Assembly: GCA_963693315.1 (NCBI GenBank)
Contig: OY856188.1
Span: forward strand, 194,008,322-194,072,321
Length of the DNA: 64,000 nt
Source: Diogma glabrata
Lineage: Eukaryota > Arthropoda > Insecta > Diptera > Cylindrotomidae
Direction: 5' to 3'
Shown here: positions 11,663 through 22,330 of the stretch, piece by piece
How positions within the stretch are numbered: the first letter of the stretch is position 1
Layout of the letters: the number at the start of each line of letters is the position of its first letter
Program-made: the position numbers and the translations under genes
The notes under the pieces: generated by a model
Database searches by the model: none
What the model saw: the letters and a program-made list of their open reading frames with translations, nothing else
What the model was told of the DNA's origin: nothing

Positions 11663-11863
11663 TGTTGGGTTGGTAATTCTAACTTGAGTACATATTTGCA
11701 ATCCTACAGTTGTACAACCTGAACATCGCGTATTATGTTACATCTTTATTATCCAAAACACCTAGGCTCATTGTCAAATGTTTATTGTAATGTAAAATAA
11801 AGTTTGTACTTTAAAGTAAATAAAATATAAGTATTTTTATTTACTTCACCAATATCCGGAACA
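11663..11863 (+). repeat. 5' LTR of a copia element
   Basis: The 201-bp segment starts TGTTGGGTTGG and ends TCCGGAACA, giving the TGTT...AACA ends of a short LTR. It contains an AATAAA-type signal near 11798 (AAAATAAAGT). A primer-binding site follows at once and gag starts 145 bp downstream, fixing its role as a 5' LTR. No 3' partner is present because the element is cut short. Confidence 0.75.
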
Positions 11864-11880
11864 TCAGGTTATGTGCCCAG
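11864..11880 (+). promoter_or_regulatory. Primer-binding site of the copia element
   Basis: TCAGGTTATGTGCCCAG directly follows the LTR. It resembles the copia-type site that pairs with an internal part of the initiator methionine tRNA and not its 3' end. That family knowledge is from memory and was not tested here. Confidence 0.6.
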
Positions 11881-12007
11881 GCACCAAAGTGCAGTAAATT
11901 GCAGTGTTGTTTTTTCTGGATTTTTGGAGGTGTATCTTGTGGTTCAGTTCATACTCGAAGTAGTATACGAAAATCTCCGTATTTTTTTTTTCAAGAATAT
12001 TTGAAAA

Positions 12008-14321
12008 ATGGCAAGTTCGAGTCATGTGCCGCTTATTAAAAAGTTGAAAGGTGCTGATGATTATCAGAACTGGAGTTTTGCATGCAAAACATATTTGAAA
12101 GGTGAAGGACTATGGAAGTGTGTGGAAGGTGATGATGAAGCAACAAGTAATGAAGATAAAATGGCAAAAGCCGCTCAAAGAATAGTAATGAGTGTAGATG
12201 AAAGCCTTTTCTCACACATTATAGATGAAGACACTCCCAAGAAAATGTGGGACAACCTTAAAGCAGTTTGCGAGGATAAAGGTGTCAATAATCAAATGAG
12301 ATTGATTAAAAAATTAATTAATACAAAATTAGATGATTGTTCTAGCACTGAGGTGTATGTTGAAAAAATTTTAAGTCTAGCTCAGCAACTGAATAAGCTT
12401 GGATTTACGGTTTCAGATGAGTGGACTGGCACATTGTTATTACTTGGTTTGCCAGATGAGTACGAGCCCATGGTTATGGGTTTACAAGCTAGCGGAACAA
12501 AAATTACGGCTGCAACCATGCGAACAAAAATTTTAGCTACCGTCCAAAAGGATGATATTGATTCAAATAAAAGTGATAATAATGAATCTGCTTTTCTTTT
12601 AAATAGGTGCTCAAAAGGTCATTTTAGTCAAAATAAGAGGTTCGGTCAAGGGAGTAAACAGTATAACTCCAATAAAGAACATATGCAGTGTTACAAATGT
12701 GGAAAGTTTGGACATCTTAAGTACGAATGCAGAAGTAAAACCAATGTCAAGGACCAAAGTCATCTCGCTCAAGATCCATCTGGAGACTCAGATGAAGATG
12801 CAGCCTGGTTTTTATGCTTTTCAGCAAAAGAGATTTGTTTAGAGGGCTGGTATTTGGACTCAGGGGCGACGCAACATATAGAACGCAACGCAACGTAAAG
12901 AAAAATTTTGTTAATCTTGAACAAATTGATGATCGCAAAATAACAGTGGCAGACAACAATAAAATAATTGCAGCTGGAATTGGTGAGGTGCAACTTAATG
13001 CAAAAGTTTCTAATAAAACTAAAAATTTAACAGTAAAAAATGTGCTGTATGTTCCGCAATTAGCTGCCAATTTGATTTCCATTAGCAAATTGAGCGAACT
13101 AGGCTTAATAATCACATTTAAAAATGACAGTTGTACAATAAGCACCAAGTCAGGCAAGATTTTGGGTACGGCAAGAAAGTCAAAAGGAATGTATAAATTA
13201 GACATAGCTAAAAATAATGAAAAACCTCTAGTCTCAGTCGATAAGCCAAAAGTTGACATGAAGTGCGACACTCATATGTGGCACAAAAGGTTAGGGCACT
13301 TGAATGAGAAGTATATGATCCAGTTAAATAAATTAGTAGATGGGTATAAAGTTACAAAATCCATAAATAAAAAATGCCAAATATGTCTAGAAGGTGAACA
13401 GTCAAGAAAACCTTTCAAAAATTCAACGAGTATCACTAGTCGTCCTTTAGAATTGATACATACAGATCTAAATGGACCAATGAAGACTAAATCTATAAGT
13501 GGATGTAAATATTTCCTTATTTTTGTGGATGATTTTAGTCGATATACCATAATATATTTTCTCAAAAAGAAAAGTGAAGTTAAACATTTTTTTGAAGTTT
13601 ATAAAAACTTAGTCGAAAATCAATTGGAGCTTAAAATCAAGGCGTTCCGAAGTGACAATGGAACCGAATATGTAAATAATGACGTAAAAAAATTTCTAGA
13701 ATCAGCAGGAATTGAACTTCAAACAAGTTGTCCATACACTCCGGAGCAAAATGGAGTGGCAGAACGAAAGAATAGAAGTATAACTGAGAAAGCAAAATGT
13801 ATGCTTCTGAGGCCAATATGCCAAAAAGTTTTTGGGCAGAAGCATCGGCAACTGCAACGTATCTATTAAACCGTTCTCCAACAGCATCAGTCGACACGAA
13901 AACTCCAATTGAAGCCTGGTCTGGGGTAACGCCGAATTTAAATTATCTAAAAGTTTTTGGATGCGAAGTAATGGTGGGTGTTCCAAAGCAAAAACGCGAA
14001 AAATGGGACAAACATTCGATTAAGCATATATTTTTGGGATATTATCCTAAAAGTAAAAATTACAAGTTGTTTAACCCTCAAACAAACCAAATAGTCAAAA
14101 GCAGAGAATGCGAATTTTTGGAAAATAAGATGTATTTTAAAAGAAATGAAACTAAGAAGATTGAAGTAGCTGCTGAAGAAAATAGTCATGAAATAAGCTC
14201 AGATTTGATACCCTGGTTTAATACGGACTATGAACCAGAGCAAAATAGTATTTTAGAAGTTAATATTTCAGAGAATCCAGTCGTAATTCCAGCTAATGAA
14301 AGCTCAAGTTCTTCCCCTTAA
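12008..14321 (+). pseudogene. Copia (Ty1-type) gag, protease and integrase; no reverse transcriptase
   Basis: The first frame (12008-12898) is gag: a UBN2-like body, a CCHC knuckle CYKCGKFGHLKYEC near residues 226-239, then the protease motif WYLDSGATQH. The frame breaks in a small CGCAA duplication near 12885 and continues at about 12895-13869. There lie the pre-integrase zinc-binding region (HKRLGHLN...CQICLEG) and the integrase core: Asp in HTDLNGPM, Asp in FRSDNGTEY, Glu in NGVAERKNRS. A second frameshift near 13800 leads to 13797-14321, with PKSFWAEA, YLLNRSPT and the FLGY region. The element stops before reverse transcriptase and RNase H and has no 3' LTR. It is therefore truncated and dead in two ways. 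Confidence 0.9.
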
Positions 14322-14394
14322 TTTACGCCAAATTTAATTTTTAATGACGAAATTCTTGTTTTCATTTGAATTACGAAATTCTGTTTTCGTTTGA

Positions 14395-14487
14395 AAAATC
14401 GGGACATTTTTAAAATGCCGCGGGACGCGGGACAAATTGTTAAAAGTCGGGACTGTCCCGCCAAAATCGGGACGTCTGGTCACCTTA
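14395..14487 (-). mobile_element. Fragment of a hAT-like MITE end
   Basis: On the minus strand the segment starts CTAAGGTGACCAGACGTCCC and continues with repeated GGGACAGTCCCGA-like blocks. GGTGACCAGA-CGTCCCG ends are common among non-autonomous hAT repeats. Only one end is visible, wedged between the copia break and a LINE. Confidence 0.4.
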
Positions 14488-14489
14488 GT

Positions 14490-15827
14490 TTAGATCTTTC
14501 CATAGTACCACTACTGCGGTTATGGATATCACTTAGTTTGCTAGAGAAAATATTGATAAACGGAAAGCTACTATACTTCTCCTGCTTGATTTCAGTACGG
14601 CATTTGATTCTATTGACCACGCCATACTGTGTCAGAATCTTAAGGAATAATTTTTTTTCTCTTCGTCTGCATGCGATTTCAGGTTCTCTTACTTAACAAA
14701 TAGAAATCAGTGCGTCTCAATTAACAATATGTTAACTCCACTTTCAAAGATCTTATCAGGGGGGGGGGGGTCCCACAAGGGTCAGTGCTGTATTCGTTAC
14801 TCTTCTCCTTGTACATAAATGGTTTGCCTTCCTGCATGTATAAAATCTTGTCTAGTGCATACACTTGCTGATGATGTACAAATAGCATATTCTGCCTGGA
14901 AAAATGCATCTCAAGCATGAAAGTCGATCTTGATGCAATTTGTAGTTGGTCTGCACGAAATCGCATTTCTATCAACCCATTGAAATTTCAAGTGATAACT
15001 ATATAACGGATACCTATAAGAAAAAGAAATTTAAATCCGCTCATTATCAATGGGACTGAAATTTCATATGTAGCTAAAGTGAATAGTTTAGGAATGATTA
15101 TAAAAGAAACCATGACCTGGGAAAGTGTATCTAGTATATCTGGCAAAATTTGTTTTGCTTTAAGGAAGCTATATGCAATAAATAATCACCTCCCCCTTAT
15201 CCTCAAAGCCAAGCTTGTACGTACAGTAGTATTTCCTGTATTTTTGTATGGATGTGAGATGTATTCTGGGTGTAGTGTCGGGTGTTTCTATAAAGTTAAG
15301 CTCTCTTTAAATTCAGCTGTGAGACTTATCCATTCTCTACGTAAATTTGATCACGTCTCGCAATATTCTAAAGCCTTTCTTGGGTGTGATCTTGACAAGT
15401 TTTTTGAAGTACGAATTTAAATCATGCTATTCAAGATTATTAAAAATCAAACCGCAGTTTATCTACATGAAAGATTTCATTTTGTTAAATCGGCACGAAC
15501 TAGACAGCTGGTGATACCTAGACATAATTCCCTCTCAATGGAGCAGACAATTATGGTCCGAGCTGTCAAGCTGTGGAATCGCATTCCCATCGAAATCAAG
15601 AACTTAACATTTCTTTACCTGTTCAAGAGAAAAAGCATGCTGTTGCTGTAGCCTTGCATGAATATATACTGTTATCGCTTCTCTTCCCGCTGATTCGGGG
15701 TGGGGTGTATATGGGAGCAAAACTAATGCATATTAAATTTTTTGTTTGTTTTTTCGTAATGTTGTATCTTGTGTTTATAGGTTAATTCAGCCTGGAATTA
15801 TTATTATTGTATTGAATTTAAATCTTC
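14490..15827 (+). pseudogene. Jockey-like LINE reverse transcriptase, 5' truncated
   Basis: A decayed reverse transcriptase: HSTTTAVMDIT, then LLLLDFSTAFDSIDHAIL (motif A with Asp), then a G10 run, then VPQGSVLYSLLFSLYINGLP (motif B). The catalytic motif C region is reduced to HTLADDVQIAYS. The thumb and C-terminal region is open at 15079-15420 (VNSLGMIIKETMTWE, FPVFLYGCEMYSGC) and 15424-15651 (VRAVKLWNRIPIEIKNLTF). Stops and frameshifts break it throughout. The 3' UTR is split at 15828 by a piggyBac-like insertion and resumes at 18023. Confidence 0.85.
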
Positions 15828-16449
15828 TTAACCCTTTGAGCCCATGTAGTACTTGATTGAAACCACATGCAATATTATTTTTAGCTTGAGTACTAATGGT
15901 ATAAAATTAAAACCAGACGACGCACAGTGGGATTTTTTGTGCAATAAGTAATTTTTTCGACACATAAAATTTAAAAATGTAATAATGCAGTTTTGTAGAA
16001 AATTGATTCAGTATGAAGAATCCATAAATTGTATCCCAAAAAAAAGTTTATTTGTCTTTGAAATAATGAAATAAAGTCACATGTAAATTTTGGTCCAAAA
16101 TATTGAAAATTGTTTACGCACTTCTATAGTGTTTGTACGTAAGATAACTTTATTGCTTTAATTTAAATAGTGATTATTTTCAAATATACCCTTTTCTGCG
16201 TATTTAAAAAAAATTATAAAGTTCGCTCATATGGTTTAAAAGATATGATAGAATAAAATTTGTTCTATAATGTGCCGTGATTGCAAACTTCCTTGGAAGA
16301 AAAAAAAGGTTGCTCGGTCGTGCTAGGTGCTCCCGCTATAATAAAATGAAAGGTAAGACTCCATACTATCAATTAAAAAAAAAAAAAGTTTAAATAATTA
16401 ATAATCTTTTATAAAATCATAAAATTTATAAAATCATAAAATCATAAAA

Positions 16450-16690
16450 TTTTGGGTTCTATGGGCGGTGGGTAGTGGGCGTGCCCAATTTTCATGAAAC
16501 TTTATTTTATTCTTAATTGAGGTAATAAAAGGCTCTGTGCCAAATTTCAAAAACTTTGGGCATAAAAATAAATTTTGGGTTCTATGGGCGGTGAAAAGTG
16601 GGCGTGGCCAATTTTGAACTTTATATTTTTCTTAATTGAGCTAACCAAAGGCTCAGAGCAAAATTTCAACATTCTACGAGCACTCCTTAT
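16450..16690 (+). repeat. Two-copy tandem repeat inside the piggyBac-like element
   Basis: TTTTGGGTTCTATGGGCGGTG occurs at about 16449 and 16573. Each copy is followed by AGTGGGCGTG, CCAATTTT, ACTTTAT, CTTAATTGAG, AAAGGCTC and AAATTTC blocks. The unit is about 123 bp. The copies differ at many positions. Confidence 0.75.
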
Positions 16691-17109
16691 ATTTTTTGCC
16701 AAACATTATATGAACAAATCCCACTGTGCGACGCATGCGCCTTATATAAAAAATGTTCATGTAAAAAAAGAGAAAAATCGCATCTTTAAAATTTAAATGC
16801 TCATACAACAGGTTGTGTTTAGGTTATGGTCTTTTATCATACGTTTTATTAAATAACAGATTTTTAAATAAATTTTTAACCGTAAATATGGCTGGTAAGT
16901 GTATATGTGTATTTATTCGTTCGTATTTTGTTGAAATTTAATTGTTTTTATCAAACACTATGTTCCAAACTACTAATTTGTAAGTGGTTTGCTTCGAATT
17001 CACTAGGAACATAGCTTTTTATATTATACTTAAAATAAATAAAATCTCCGTACATAAAATATTTTTATCTTATCTACCTGTATAGCAAGAAAAAAAATTT
17101 TGTTGAACG

Positions 17110-17828
17110 ATCTTGAAAAAAAGAGTTAGAGACCTTCTTGACTGATATACCTTCTGATCCAGAATCAATTCAAACTGATTGTGGATCCGACGACGATGAT
17201 TTTCCACAAGTTCCGATGATTTTGATATTGAAAATATGGAGATAATATTCGACCTAAATGTACAAGATTTGCCAAACGAAGACAATGATGCAGAACTGTG
17301 GGATGACGACGATAATATATTGTTATCTGAAATAAGAAAAGAACTGCTAAAAGATAAATATACTTGGTCAAAAAACGCATCATATTGCAACTTTGCAAGC
17401 AGCTTCATAGTGCCCTATGGACCAAATATTCCTGATACCCGAGTCTCTAACGGATGTATTTCTTCAATTGTTTCCAAATTATCTGATAGACGAGATTAGT
17501 TTCCAAACAAATTTATATGCAACGCAAAAAAATATCGGACGTGCATTCGAGACAACTACAAGTGACGAAATCAAAATATTTTTTGCAATTAACATGTTGA
17601 TGATGAGCCTTAAAAAAATGCCTTAAAAAAATGTTTAAAACTACGGTTGTTTTAGAAAAAATGTATGATAAGGCACTGCACATGTCACAACACTCCACTT
17701 CAAAACACTGCAATTACTGTAGCACTCGAGATAATCCACATAGAATGCGATGGATGTGCAGTACATGTGATGTTGGACTATGTCTAACACAAGCTAACAA
17801 TTGTTTTGAAAAATTTCATTGTAAATGA
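17110..17828 (+). pseudogene. piggyBac-like transposase, N- and C-terminal parts only
   Basis: The N-terminal part (17236-17499 and 17417-17626) has the acidic head DNDAELWDDDDN, then a shifted frame with TTSDEIKIFFAINMLMMSLKKMP, which matches the start of the transposase fold. It then jumps to the C-terminal zinc-binding region at 17631-17828: CNYCSTRDNPHRMRWMCSTC then GLCLTQANNCFEKFH. The central region carrying the catalytic aspartates is missing. This is an internally deleted, non-autonomous copy that could only be moved by a transposase supplied elsewhere. Confidence 0.85.
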
Positions 17829-18022
17829 AACTTCAAATTTTTCATTATTTTGTATTAAATGTTCCTTGTGGTATCCCACTGAAACCACTCCCTACCCCCT
17901 TTATTTAAATTAAATAAATTGAATTTTCTTCTATAATGTGTTGTTTGATGTGTTTTTATGAAACTTTGATAACAATTTCCAAAAATTTCAAAAAATGTTT
18001 GGCTTCGGACTCAAAGGGTTAA

Positions 18023-18087
18023 TTTTGTTTCGTTTTGTTTTTAATTTTAGTTTAGGTTTTCTTTGACTGCTTATGATGAATAAATAA
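18023..18087 (+). mobile_element. 3' tail of the split LINE
   Basis: Sequence after the right TTAA continues the LINE 3' UTR and ends in ATGATGAATAAATAAATAAA, a short A-rich tandem tail as is usual for non-LTR elements. Confidence 0.6.
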
Positions 18088-18536
18088 ATAAAATAAATTT
18101 GCGTCCATAACACCTTAGCATGTCTCAAAATGACGTAATTCCTAATACACAAAACATTTTATTTAAAAGAAAGGGATAGAAATAAACATATTAATCGATG
18201 TCAATTTTCTGCACTTCTCTAAAGTCATTCCTTATTGCTGTAGTAATGTGAAAATGCTACGCTTATAACTTGGTTTCCCAATTTAGAAACCATTGTTTGG
18301 CAAATTCGGCTTAAGTTATTTCTTCAGACTTCTTGACCATCGAGATTTCAACAACGCGATCCATTTACCCCATTTGGTAATGCAATGAAAATGTTAATGA
18401 CACAGCGAATAAAATGCTATCGATTCGATCATGAATCGTTAAGAAACTTCTTCTCTGAGGTGTAGAATCGTGATGGAAACGGTATGGAAATTTGTATGCA
18501 AAAAAATAAAATGTCCGCCAGATTCGTGAACGAATG
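18088..18536. other. No gene recognised; host site of the large hAT insertion
   Basis: The sequence contains repeated GATTCG/CGATTC words that continue beyond 31845, as expected if one older sequence was split by the hAT element. No coding frame was recognised. Confidence 0.35.
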
Positions 18537-18614
18537 CTCTAGTACAGGGATGGGGAACCTTTTTACCATTAAAGGCCAATTATAATTTGGCAAATCGTTA
18601 ACAGGCCGCATTAT

Positions 18615-18965
18615 GCCGAGTATTGTTATTTAGTTTGGGGGGCTGCATCTGTTACTATAATGGCTCTTTTAGACTCTGTTCAAAAGCGTGCTAAACGAAT
18701 TGTTAATTTTTTCTGATCTCGTTGTTTTTTATAAATATCCTCATCAGCAGTGTTCGGATGAAATCAAATCCATTATGCCTGCAAACAGTCAAACTGTTGA
18801 GATCACTTACTCATCACTGTCATAATGCAGAGGGATTTTTTTGTTCGTACATCGTACAATTGGAACCCGTATCAATAGTCTTGGGGCAATCCACAAAAGT
18901 TTAAAAAAAAGCGTCAATCAATACCTCAAAGCGCATCTTGTTGTGGGACCTAGGTCTTAAGAGGT
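18615..18965 (+). pseudogene. LINE C-terminal fragment (jockey/CR1-like)
   Basis: Frames read YLVWGAASVTIMALLDSVQK then RAKRIVNF and FYKYPHQQCSDEIKSIMPA, followed by RGIFLFVHRTIGTRINS. The words W..A....L..L...Q..A.R, then Y....CS.E....P, are typical of the C-terminal part of jockey/CR1-type proteins. Frameshifts and stops show decay. It sits just inside the left end of the large hAT element. Confidence 0.6.
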
Positions 18966-21900
18966 ATCTATGTATTGTTGTGACAAACAGATATTTGATT
19001 AAATATATTACTTTTTTTCTGAGAGCACAAAAAATAAAAATTAAGACAATAAATGATAATTTCACAAATCCAATTTATTTTATTAATTCGATATTTAATT
19101 AAAAAACATAAATAGTTCATCAAATAAAATAAAAAGATGTAAAACATATAAAGGCCCACATAACCAATTTAATGAGACTTTTGTATTAAAAAACTTGATA
19201 AAAACTTTATATTAGGTTCCAGCTTATAGTAACACGTACCTTGAGTTGGTCTTCTAAATGAACATCAGCTACCAGGGTCCTTAACAGTGGCGTAGCTAGC
19301 ATGGGTGGCACCCGGGGCGGATATTGTGGTGTCACCCCAAAAATAAAAACTCAATAAAAATAAAAAGCCGATAAACGTAATTTATAATTTTTTTTAATCA
19401 ATACAAATGAGCATTATTATTAATAAGCTACATTGGGTCATTGTTGCCCGCAAGTAATTTTTAATTAATTTTGCTTTGCTGAAACTCCTCTCACACGAAG
19501 CCACTAATACGCAAATAGTCATAAATAAATTTAATGCGACCGTAAGATTCGGAAGAAATTCTGAAAAATCCCATTCTACGATGAATTTCAAAAAGTCTAG
19601 GTACACCCAGCTAGAAACTGTGACATTGGCCGCTTTTAAATGCCTCCTCAAGTTTGGTATCTCTATGAGGAGTTCTGTTGCCGATACCTCATCATAAAAA
19701 CTGGTAAGTTTTGATGCAGATAATTTCAACTCTTCACTGTTCGCCAAAAGCTAAGTGTTTGTCTGCACAACCTCGAACAATGAAGCTAAATCTTGAACTG
19801 ACTTAATTCTAGTTCGGAGTTCAACACTGAATCGGTCAAGACATTCCTTTTGGAATGTTTGGACATGTCCTTTTTAAGTTGAGCTCTCAGTGTCGGTCCA
19901 ACATCAGGGGCAAACTCACCAGCCATTGGTTCTTTACGTTTTTACGATGAATTCGGCTTTCCATTGGAATGTCATAGTCCTCCGATTTTTTCTCAGCAAG
20001 AATTATTGCCTCTTCTACAATGTGACTTTGTTACGAATTGACTCTATTTTTGTAACTAATTGATCAATATTCAAGCCCTTACTTTGCAATCCAATCTAAG
20101 CACAGATATTATTTCCCTTAGAATATCATTCCAAAACAAAAGATAGCAAAGAAACGTAAAATCACATGCTGCATGGATAAGGTTCTGTGCAGCGCCTCTA
20201 GTGTCTACATTTTCTTATTGATCACTTAATTTCTCAATTGCAGCCACAATCCCATCAAAATTTTCGGCCAATACTTTTACTGCAGCATAATGAGCACGCC
20301 AATGCGTTGTTAAGAGTCTTTTAACTTTTGTTTTGTTGTGTTTAACAAGCACTTCCCAGCGGCTAGTCGAAGCAGAAAAACATGTAAAAATGGCCTTCCA
20401 CTGTTCCGAAAAACGTTACACAAGCTACATTTTGTACAAATGAGTGTTGGCCACATAAATTAATTGAATGATCTATGCAGCCGACAAAAATTGTTTTGTT
20501 ATTTTTTGCTTTAATAATAGCTTGCACTCCTCCATGTATACTACTCATAATTGCTGCATTATCATAACCTTGGGAATAACAATTCATAACATCTATACCG
20601 TCATTTTCAAAATTTTTGCACTGACATGAAAACATGTCCTATTTCCAATCGAAATACAGTTGTCTCAACCTCATCGTGCAGGAAGATATGGCGAATCGAA
20701 CTACGAGATTGATTCAACAACTGTACAATTATAAACCGATGTATTTGAGACAATCACATGAAATATTTATGAGAAAATAAAATATAGTTCAATTAATCTC
20801 AAATACTTAAATTTTAAAATGAAAAATTCATGATATAAGGGCAAAGAAATATGTTTTCATGGAAATAGTTATTAACTTTATTCAACTCCTGTTATATTGG
20901 ATATAACCCTTTATATTTTCAATAAACCTCATTCTGTTGTCAGGACAATGTTACGTCCCAATTACGGTGAAATTGTTTGTAAATATATTTTCTTTGCATG
21001 AATAATAAACTGCCACCTTCGAGATGAGGTTGTCATTACTTCAATTCTTTTTCAGTGTAAGAATTTCATCGCTTAAATCAGCGGCTTTTTTCCATGTAAA
21101 GGAAAAAATCCAAGGAATACTTCTTTGATTTCCACTTTTCTACCATCAATTTTCACATAACGAATCACTTTTGACATTTGATCAATATGTGAAATGTCAA
21201 GTGTGCTATCAAACATAATTCCAAAATATTTAACCGATTTAATTTCGTTGACAAGCTTAAACTTTACGTGGTTCGCTAAAACATTTATGAACTCATTTTG
21301 TATATCTGGGTTACAAATATGATACTTTTGGTGATTTACTATGCTCCAAATTCAAAATGTGTTCTTTTAACACTGCATCATATTTTGACAATAGATTGAA
21401 TAGTTCTAAAAAATTGTCTTTATTTGAAGAACATTGTCCTTCATCATGTCCACGAAATGCTAGGTTTTGTTTAAATAAAAACAGTGTTAAATCTGGATAA
21501 AAGATGTTTCCACTTCTGTTTTTCATTATATATTAATTGCAAGGCTGCGTGAAATTTAAATTTTAATTTTAAATTTTATGAAATTTTAACCTCATTTCCA
21601 AAGTTTGCCACTTTTAAAAATTCTACAGATGTTTATTTGAAGTTTCATGGTCGGTTACTTTGGGATTTAGTTTCCACCACTTCTGAAATCCAGTCGTAGA
21701 TTTTTTATTATTACTATTGGTTACTAGTGGGGTGGGATAGCAGAAAATTAGTAGGTTTCTGGCTACCAGCATGAAACTTTCCACACTTTGGCTTAATGTG
21801 TGTTCGATCAAAATTCTGCCCAGACCCCATTGTTCAGACCCCTGGTTCAAAATGGCGATGCTACTAGTTTAAAAAGAAAATTTGCTGAAATCGGGCATGT

Positions 21901-21978
21901 TTGATATCATTTAATATACTTAAGGGTTAAATATCTTGTTATTTTTGTCAATTCCTTAATTTTTTGTCAATTCCTTAA

Positions 21979-22330
21979 CCCTTTGTTGCATCATGTCCAC
22001 TCTAGTGGACAAAAGTTTAAATTTTTTTACTCTTCCGTAAATGCCTTGACAAATTTAATTCCCATGTTTATTCATTCTATATCATTTGAGCTTTCAACTA
22101 TTGATCGTAGATGGCAGCACCTCATATAATACTTCACATATTATTTTAAATATATGAGTAAAAAAATTTGTTGAGAAGCTCATTTTCATTCAGTTCTCAT
22201 GGATGTCCGCTATGATGCAGTGGAGCATTTCCCTCGACAAACTGCAAATACAGCTCAAAGATGCAAAATGGAGCTATGCTCCAGAAAATCTACTTATTCT
22301 TGCATCAAATGTAAAGTGTATTTGTGCATT
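21979..22330 (+). pseudogene. piggyBac 5' end and C-terminal zinc region fragment
   Basis: TTAA at 21975-21978 is followed by CCCTTTGTTGCATC, a piggyBac-type left end. At 22199 an ATG opens a frame whose first 44 or so residues match the piggyBac C-terminal zinc-binding tail: VRYDAVEHFPRQTANTAQRC, then KMELC, TYSCIKCKVYLCI. The match stops there and the frame runs straight into the unrelated cargo gene. No right piggyBac end (GGGTTAA) was found, so that end has been lost. Confidence 0.65.

Larger units (their letters stand above)
15832..18018 (+). mobile_element. Complete piggyBac-like element, internally deleted
   Basis: TTAA occurs directly on both sides (15828-15831 and 18019-18022). The ends are CCCTTTGAGCCC on the left and GGACTCAAAGGG on the right, a 12-bp near-perfect inverted repeat of the CCC...GGG type used by piggyBac. 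The 2,187-bp body contains transposase remnants on the plus strand in its last third. Its target is the 3' UTR of the jockey-like LINE, so it is younger than that LINE. Confidence 0.9.

Noticed and set aside
12747..13986. Minus-strand frames of 74-174 codons across the copia element
   Set aside because: They are antisense shadows of gag and integrase with no domain of their own.
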